NCBI GenBank assembly: GCA_037143795.1
Contig: JBAWXZ010000015.1
Coordinates: 34,897 to 98,896, forward strand
Direction: 5' to 3'
From: Firm-13 sp037143795
Lineage (GTDB): Bacteria > Bacillota > Clostridia > Saccharofermentanales > Saccharofermentanaceae
Length of the DNA: 64,000 nucleotides
The notes under the pieces are model-generated. The model searched no databases. It worked only from the letters and a program-made list of their open reading frames with translations, and was not told the DNA's origin. Positions within the stretch are counted from its first letter, which is position 1. Each line of letters opens with the position of its first letter. The position numbers and the translations under genes were made by a program. Below, piece by piece: positions 60,818-64,000 of the stretch.

Positions 60818-60960
60818 CCGTGCCGTCATTATTTGCCGGACACGCTGAATTATCAGTGAAATATGATATATTGAATAAAGGTAATAATTATTCGCTGCAC
60901 CGGAGGATACTGCTTCGCACTTTATACGAATGCAGCTTTTCAATTTTGGAGGAAGTAACA

Positions 60961-61293
60961 ATGGGATTCATGGATATTTTGAAAAGCGTTTTTAAGGAAT
61001 CCACGACTGAACCGGATTTGTCTGTGCAAGTACAGAAGAACGGCTCATATCAGATCGATCCAAGATTTTCACACAATCACCTGCGTGAAATTCGTGTACA
61101 GAACAATTGGACGCAGGATGACGTGGCAAAAAGAGTCGGAATTACGCATCAGGCGATATCGGAAATGGAGAGAGGGCGTTTTTGCCCGAACGAAAGGCTG
61201 GCGCAATTGATCAGTACGGCTGTAGGTAAGAGCTGCGAGGAAGTCTTTTATTCCCGAAGGACGAAAAATCAGCAGTATTTTTCAGATAATTAG
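60961..61293 (+). CDS. XRE-family regulator with N-terminal extension
   Basis: A 110-residue protein. The HTH (LREIRVQNNWTQDDVAKRVG followed by ITHQAISEMERGRFCPNER) is at about residues 42-100. The first 40 residues are an unassigned extension. It stands alone with GGAGGAAG upstream, between ppdK and the zinc-ribbon gene. The target is unknown. The 257-bp gap after it contains a TATAAT at 61375-61380 as a possible -10 box for the next gene. Confidence 0.8.
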   Translation: MGFMDILKSVFKESTTEPDLSVQVQKNGSYQIDPRFSHNHLREIRVQNNWTQDDVAKRVGITHQAISEMERGRFCPNERLAQLISTAVGKSCEEVFYSRRTKNQQYFSDN

Positions 61294-61550
61294 AGTAGAA
61301 AGTGCGTTGCATTGGTTTTTTCTGTGCCCATATTCATATTGGGATTGTAAATTATTTTCGGAAGAATTATATGCTATAATAAATGTTGATTATGCAGATT
61401 TATTTTAATTAGACCAAATGAACCGGATGTGCAAAAAACGGTATTTGGGAAACAAATATGAGTGATTGATGCCATGATTATATTGAAACACTATATTTAT
61501 TGATATATTCTTGATCTGAAAACTATTGTTGAATGAGGAGGGCGATATTT

Positions 61551-62696
61551 ATGGCTGTTTCATTTAAATGTCCAGGGTGCGCCGCAAATCTGGTTTTTGA
61601 CGCAGATAAGCAAAAGATGACCTGTGAATACTGCGGCACGGAGATTTCCCTGGATGATGTCGCAGCTCTGACACCGATTCTTTCTGATGAAGCAATGCAA
61701 AAAGAGGACGAGCGGGATGTGCAGCTTCGGGAACCTGCCCAGGCGGTTACGCAAACGGCACCTGAAGAGGCTGCAGCACCGGCTGCTGCCAACGCTCCCC
61801 GATGGGACAATGAATCGGTTCAATATATTTGCAACAGCTGTGGGGCGGCCGTGATCACGGACCAGAATACTGCAGCGACTTTTTGCGCATTCTGCGGGTC
61901 GCCGACTATTATTGCCGAACGGCTCGTACAGGAGAGGACGCCGGATTTTGTACTGCCGTTTCAATATGGCAGGGAAACGGCTATCAACTGCTTTTTTGAA
62001 TGGTGTAAAGCGGGGCGTTTTACACCGGTTCAATTTGTGAAGAAGGAAAATGTCGAGAAAATGACGGGGCTGTATGTGCCTTTCTGGCTTTTTGACAGTG
62101 CAGCTGAAATGAATATTACCGCAGAGGGTAAAAAAGTTTCTTCAAGCACCACCGGGCGCAGCACCTACACAACGACATCCTATTACAAAGTCGTCCGCAG
62201 CAGACATCTTGACTGGGACAATATCCCGTTGGACGGAGCTACGCGCATTGACGATAAGCTGATGGAAATTATTGAACCATATGATTACGTGGACCTTGAA
62301 CCATTCGACATGAAGTATCTGGCCGGATTTTTTGCCGATAAATACGATTTGTCGGCCGACAAGCTAACAGGCAGACTGCAGAAGAGACTTAAGGATTATG
62401 TCGACAAAATTTTTAAAGACTCTGTTAAATCATACAATTCAGTCTCCAAAGTCACCGATTCGACCCGCTATTCAGATCCGGCCTTTCATTATGCCCTTAT
62501 GCCGGTCTGGATCCTCAACTACAAATACCTTGGTAAGACATACACTTTTGCAATGAACGGGCAAACCGGGAAAGTTGCAGGGGAACCGCCTGTCAGCAGG
62601 GTGAAGCTTCTTATTCTCGGTGTGGCCGTCCTTCCTGCAGCTGCATGTATCTGCCGGTTGATAGGAATGCTGATTATGGGAGGGTTTCTCGCATGA
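61551..62696 (+). CDS. Double zinc-ribbon membrane protein
   Basis: A 381-residue protein. The first zinc ribbon is FKCPGCAANLVFD...CEYCG (residues 5-34) and the second is YICNSCGAAVI...FCAFCGSP (about 84-112), joined by an Ala/Glu/Pro linker. A globular part follows (TGLYVPFWLFDSAAEMNI and on), and the C-terminus has one or two membrane segments (LLILGVAVLPAAACICRLIG). GGAGG lies 8-10 bp upstream. It forms an operon with the TPM gene (ATGA overlap), so the two probably act together at the membrane. Confidence 0.75.
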   Translation: MAVSFKCPGCAANLVFDADKQKMTCEYCGTEISLDDVAALTPILSDEAMQKEDERDVQLREPAQAVTQTAPEEAAAPAAANAPRWDNESVQYICNSCGAAVITDQNTAATFCAFCGSPTIIAERLVQERTPDFVLPFQYGRETAINCFFEWCKAGRFTPVQFVKKENVEKMTGLYVPFWLFDSAAEMNITAEGKKVSSSTTGRSTYTTTSYYKVVRSRHLDWDNIPLDGATRIDDKLMEIIEPYDYVDLEPFDMKYLAGFFADKYDLSADKLTGRLQKRLKDYVDKIFKDSVKSYNSVSKVTDSTRYSDPAFHYALMPVWILNYKYLGKTYTFAMNGQTGKVAGEPPVSRVKLLILGVAVLPAAACICRLIGMLIMGGFLA

Positions 62697-63538
62697 ATAA
62701 CGAATCTTCCAATATACCCGCCCGCCGCAAAACAAGTGCATTTTCCGAATTTTCGGTTCTTTCAGCCGGAATCCTGACCGTAGTTGTTGCTCTCGCTGTC
62801 CTCGCAGTTCTCTTTTATGCATTCATGATGCGGCCGCCGGTAAAAACATATGCCCTCGAAGACGGGGCCGATCTTTTATCCAAGACGGAAGAGAAGAAAA
62901 TTGCCGGACTGGCAGAGAATCTTAAAGACAAAAAACAGATCAATGTAATCATTGTTACAACGGATGACAAGGGTTCCGGATATGTCAACGACGATGAGGG
63001 CAGTGCGAGTTTTGCCGCAGATAAATATTCCGAACTTGCCCACAGCCAGTCGTTCAAAGATAATTCCGGAGTTCTTATACTAATTGATATGCAGAATAGA
63101 TATGTATATGTCTACACATATGCTACAGCCCATGCCGCTGTCTCCAATGATGAATGCCTGCAAATGACAGCCAATGTCTCACCGCTTCTCACCGACGCAA
63201 AATATTCGTCTGCTGTGGAAAGTCTTATAGAACAGATATCTGATAACGATTTCTTCAGCGGAGCCCTTGTGATGGTGTATGTTCTTTACATTGCAGGTCC
63301 CCTTGCGATTGTTGCCGCTGCAGTGCTGATTGCGAAAAACAAAAAGCGCAACAAAATTACAACTGCTTATAACACGTATCTGGATTTGTCCAAAACAAAG
63401 GATACCGGTGATCAGGATATATTCGATCACAAGACGGTAACTGTCACTACAACTTCAAGCAGTTCCGGTTTCTCTGGAGGAGGAGGAGGCTTCAGCGGCG
63501 GCGGAGGACACTCCGGAGGCGGCGGAAGCCACTTCTGA
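62693..63538 (+). CDS. TPM-domain membrane protein
   Basis: A 281-residue protein. An N-terminal membrane segment (GILTVVVALAVLAVLFYAFM) is followed by a TPM domain (residues about 55-175, GADLLSKTEEKKIAGLAENL, DNSGVLILIDMQNRYVYVYT), a second membrane segment (LVMVYVLYIAGPLAIVAAAV) and a Gly/Ser/His-rich end (GGGGFSGGGGHSGGGGSHF). TPM proteins occur in membrane repair or stress systems; their exact activity is not settled. The start overlaps the preceding gene. Confidence 0.82.
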   Translation: MNNESSNIPARRKTSAFSEFSVLSAGILTVVVALAVLAVLFYAFMMRPPVKTYALEDGADLLSKTEEKKIAGLAENLKDKKQINVIIVTTDDKGSGYVNDDEGSASFAADKYSELAHSQSFKDNSGVLILIDMQNRYVYVYTYATAHAAVSNDECLQMTANVSPLLTDAKYSSAVESLIEQISDNDFFSGALVMVYVLYIAGPLAIVAAAVLIAKNKKRNKITTAYNTYLDLSKTKDTGDQDIFDHKTVTVTTTSSSSGFSGGGGGFSGGGGHSGGGGSHF

Positions 63539-63593
63539 AAGACTCCGTTACCTTATCCGACCTGCGTTGCACGCAGGGCATCTGCAATAACGG

Positions 63594-63800
63594 ATGCATT
63601 TTCTGAATTACTTATATATTACTGACTTGCGGTACGTCTTTCTTATGGAAAGGCGGCCGCATTTCATTATTGGAATACAATTCAATGATTGGTTGAAATA
63701 CGGATATACATCATCTGTTCTTCCGGTATATAAAGAAGTCATACCGAAAAGAATTGAGAATGCTGGATTTGAGGTTGACACAAGTAGATTCGTGTTATAA
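63594..63800 (+). pseudogene. Short uncertain frame before the rRNA leader
   Basis: A 68-residue frame (FIIGIQFNDWLKYGYTSSVL) without a good ribosome site, in the 360-bp gap after the TPM gene. The composition is protein-like, so it may be a remnant, but I cannot assign it. Around it are hairpins CCTGCG/CGCAGG (63561-63577) and TTCCGGTC/GACCGGAA (about 63806-63834). Confidence 0.2.
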
Positions 63801-63895
63801 ACTCTATTCCGGTCAGCAAAACTGCGGACCGGAAAAACCAACGATATCCAGCCTTTCGGGGTTGCGGCAATCTCGATAAAGACGAAAATAAACCG

Positions 63896-63924
63896 TTGAC
63901 AAACGAGACTGCCGATGATATCAT
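63896..63924 (+). promoter_or_regulatory. Probable rRNA operon promoter and leader
   Basis: TTGACA (63896-63901), 17 bp, TATCAT (63919-63924), followed by a hairpin-forming GTTCTTTAGCAAAAGAGC and the typical pre-16S segment ACCTTGAAAATTGAATAG (63961-63978). A 16S rRNA gene is expected just beyond 64000. Confidence 0.65.
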
Positions 63925-64000
63925 AGCTAAGCGTTCTTTAGCAAAAGAGCAGCGCATCGGACCTTGAAAATTGAATAGAAGAGAAAGAAAAGACGGACCT

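Overview
The window comes from the chromosome of a low-to-mid GC Bacillota bacterium, most likely a member of Clostridia. The basis is Gram-positive gene orders (yicC-remA-gmk-rpoZ, tsaE-tsaB-rimI, rplM-rpsI), strong AGGAGG ribosome binding sites, use of TTG/GTG starts, a dimeric-type glycyl-tRNA synthetase, pyruvate phosphate dikinase and a GH26 glycoside hydrolase. I would not go below class level.

Layout. (1) 1-3250 is host: the end of an AMP-forming acyl-CoA synthetase, tRNA-Cys, a HEAT-like protein and an intracellular GH26 enzyme. (2) 3252-3326 is an intact tRNA-Gly(GCC). Its last 27 bases are repeated exactly at 41973-41999, so 3300-41999 is a prophage of about 38.7 kb inserted in this tRNA gene. 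(3) 42000-63880 is host again: NUDIX, radical SAM, purF, RluA-type synthase, HAD phosphatase, rplM-rpsI, amidohydrolase-tsaE-tsaB-rimI, a Crh-like HPr with uvrC and a phosphoesterase, yicC-remA-gmk-rpoZ-glyS, ppdK, an XRE regulator and a zinc-ribbon/TPM pair. (4) 63896-64000 looks like the promoter and leader of an rRNA operon starting just outside the window.

The prophage looks complete. Leftward lysogeny genes are an XRE repressor with a SHOCT-like tail, a small membrane protein, an FtsK-gamma/zinc-ribbon protein, an ImmA/IrrE-like protease and a tyrosine integrase. Rightward early genes are an excisionase-like HTH protein, two further regulators, Cys-rich microproteins, an SMC-like ATPase, a Sak4-like ATPase, a DUF669 protein, a DEAD/DEAH helicase, a primase/RepA-type ATPase, an iteron array, RusA, a ParB-like protein and a sigma-like late regulator. 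The late block is a fused TerS-TerL, portal, minor head, scaffold, capsid, connectors, tail tube, G/GT chaperones with a -1 frameshift, tape measure, tail and fibre proteins, membrane lysis proteins and endolysin. An oppositely oriented cargo gene sits at 25.7-26.1 kb. AT-rich cargo lies next to attR: a DUF5678-like protein with a retropepsin-like/SEC-C protease, and a 290-residue protein with a HEPN-like C-terminus.

The points I rate most interesting are: the DUF5678/retropepsin pair and neighbouring cargo gene; the shared SHOCT-like tail of the repressor and the adjacent membrane protein, the latter in the -1 frame; a 16-bp palindrome that exactly fills the spacer of the immA-int promoter; the iterons after the primase; the TerS-TerL fusion; and a Crh-like HPr with Gln15/Ser46 upstream of uvrC.
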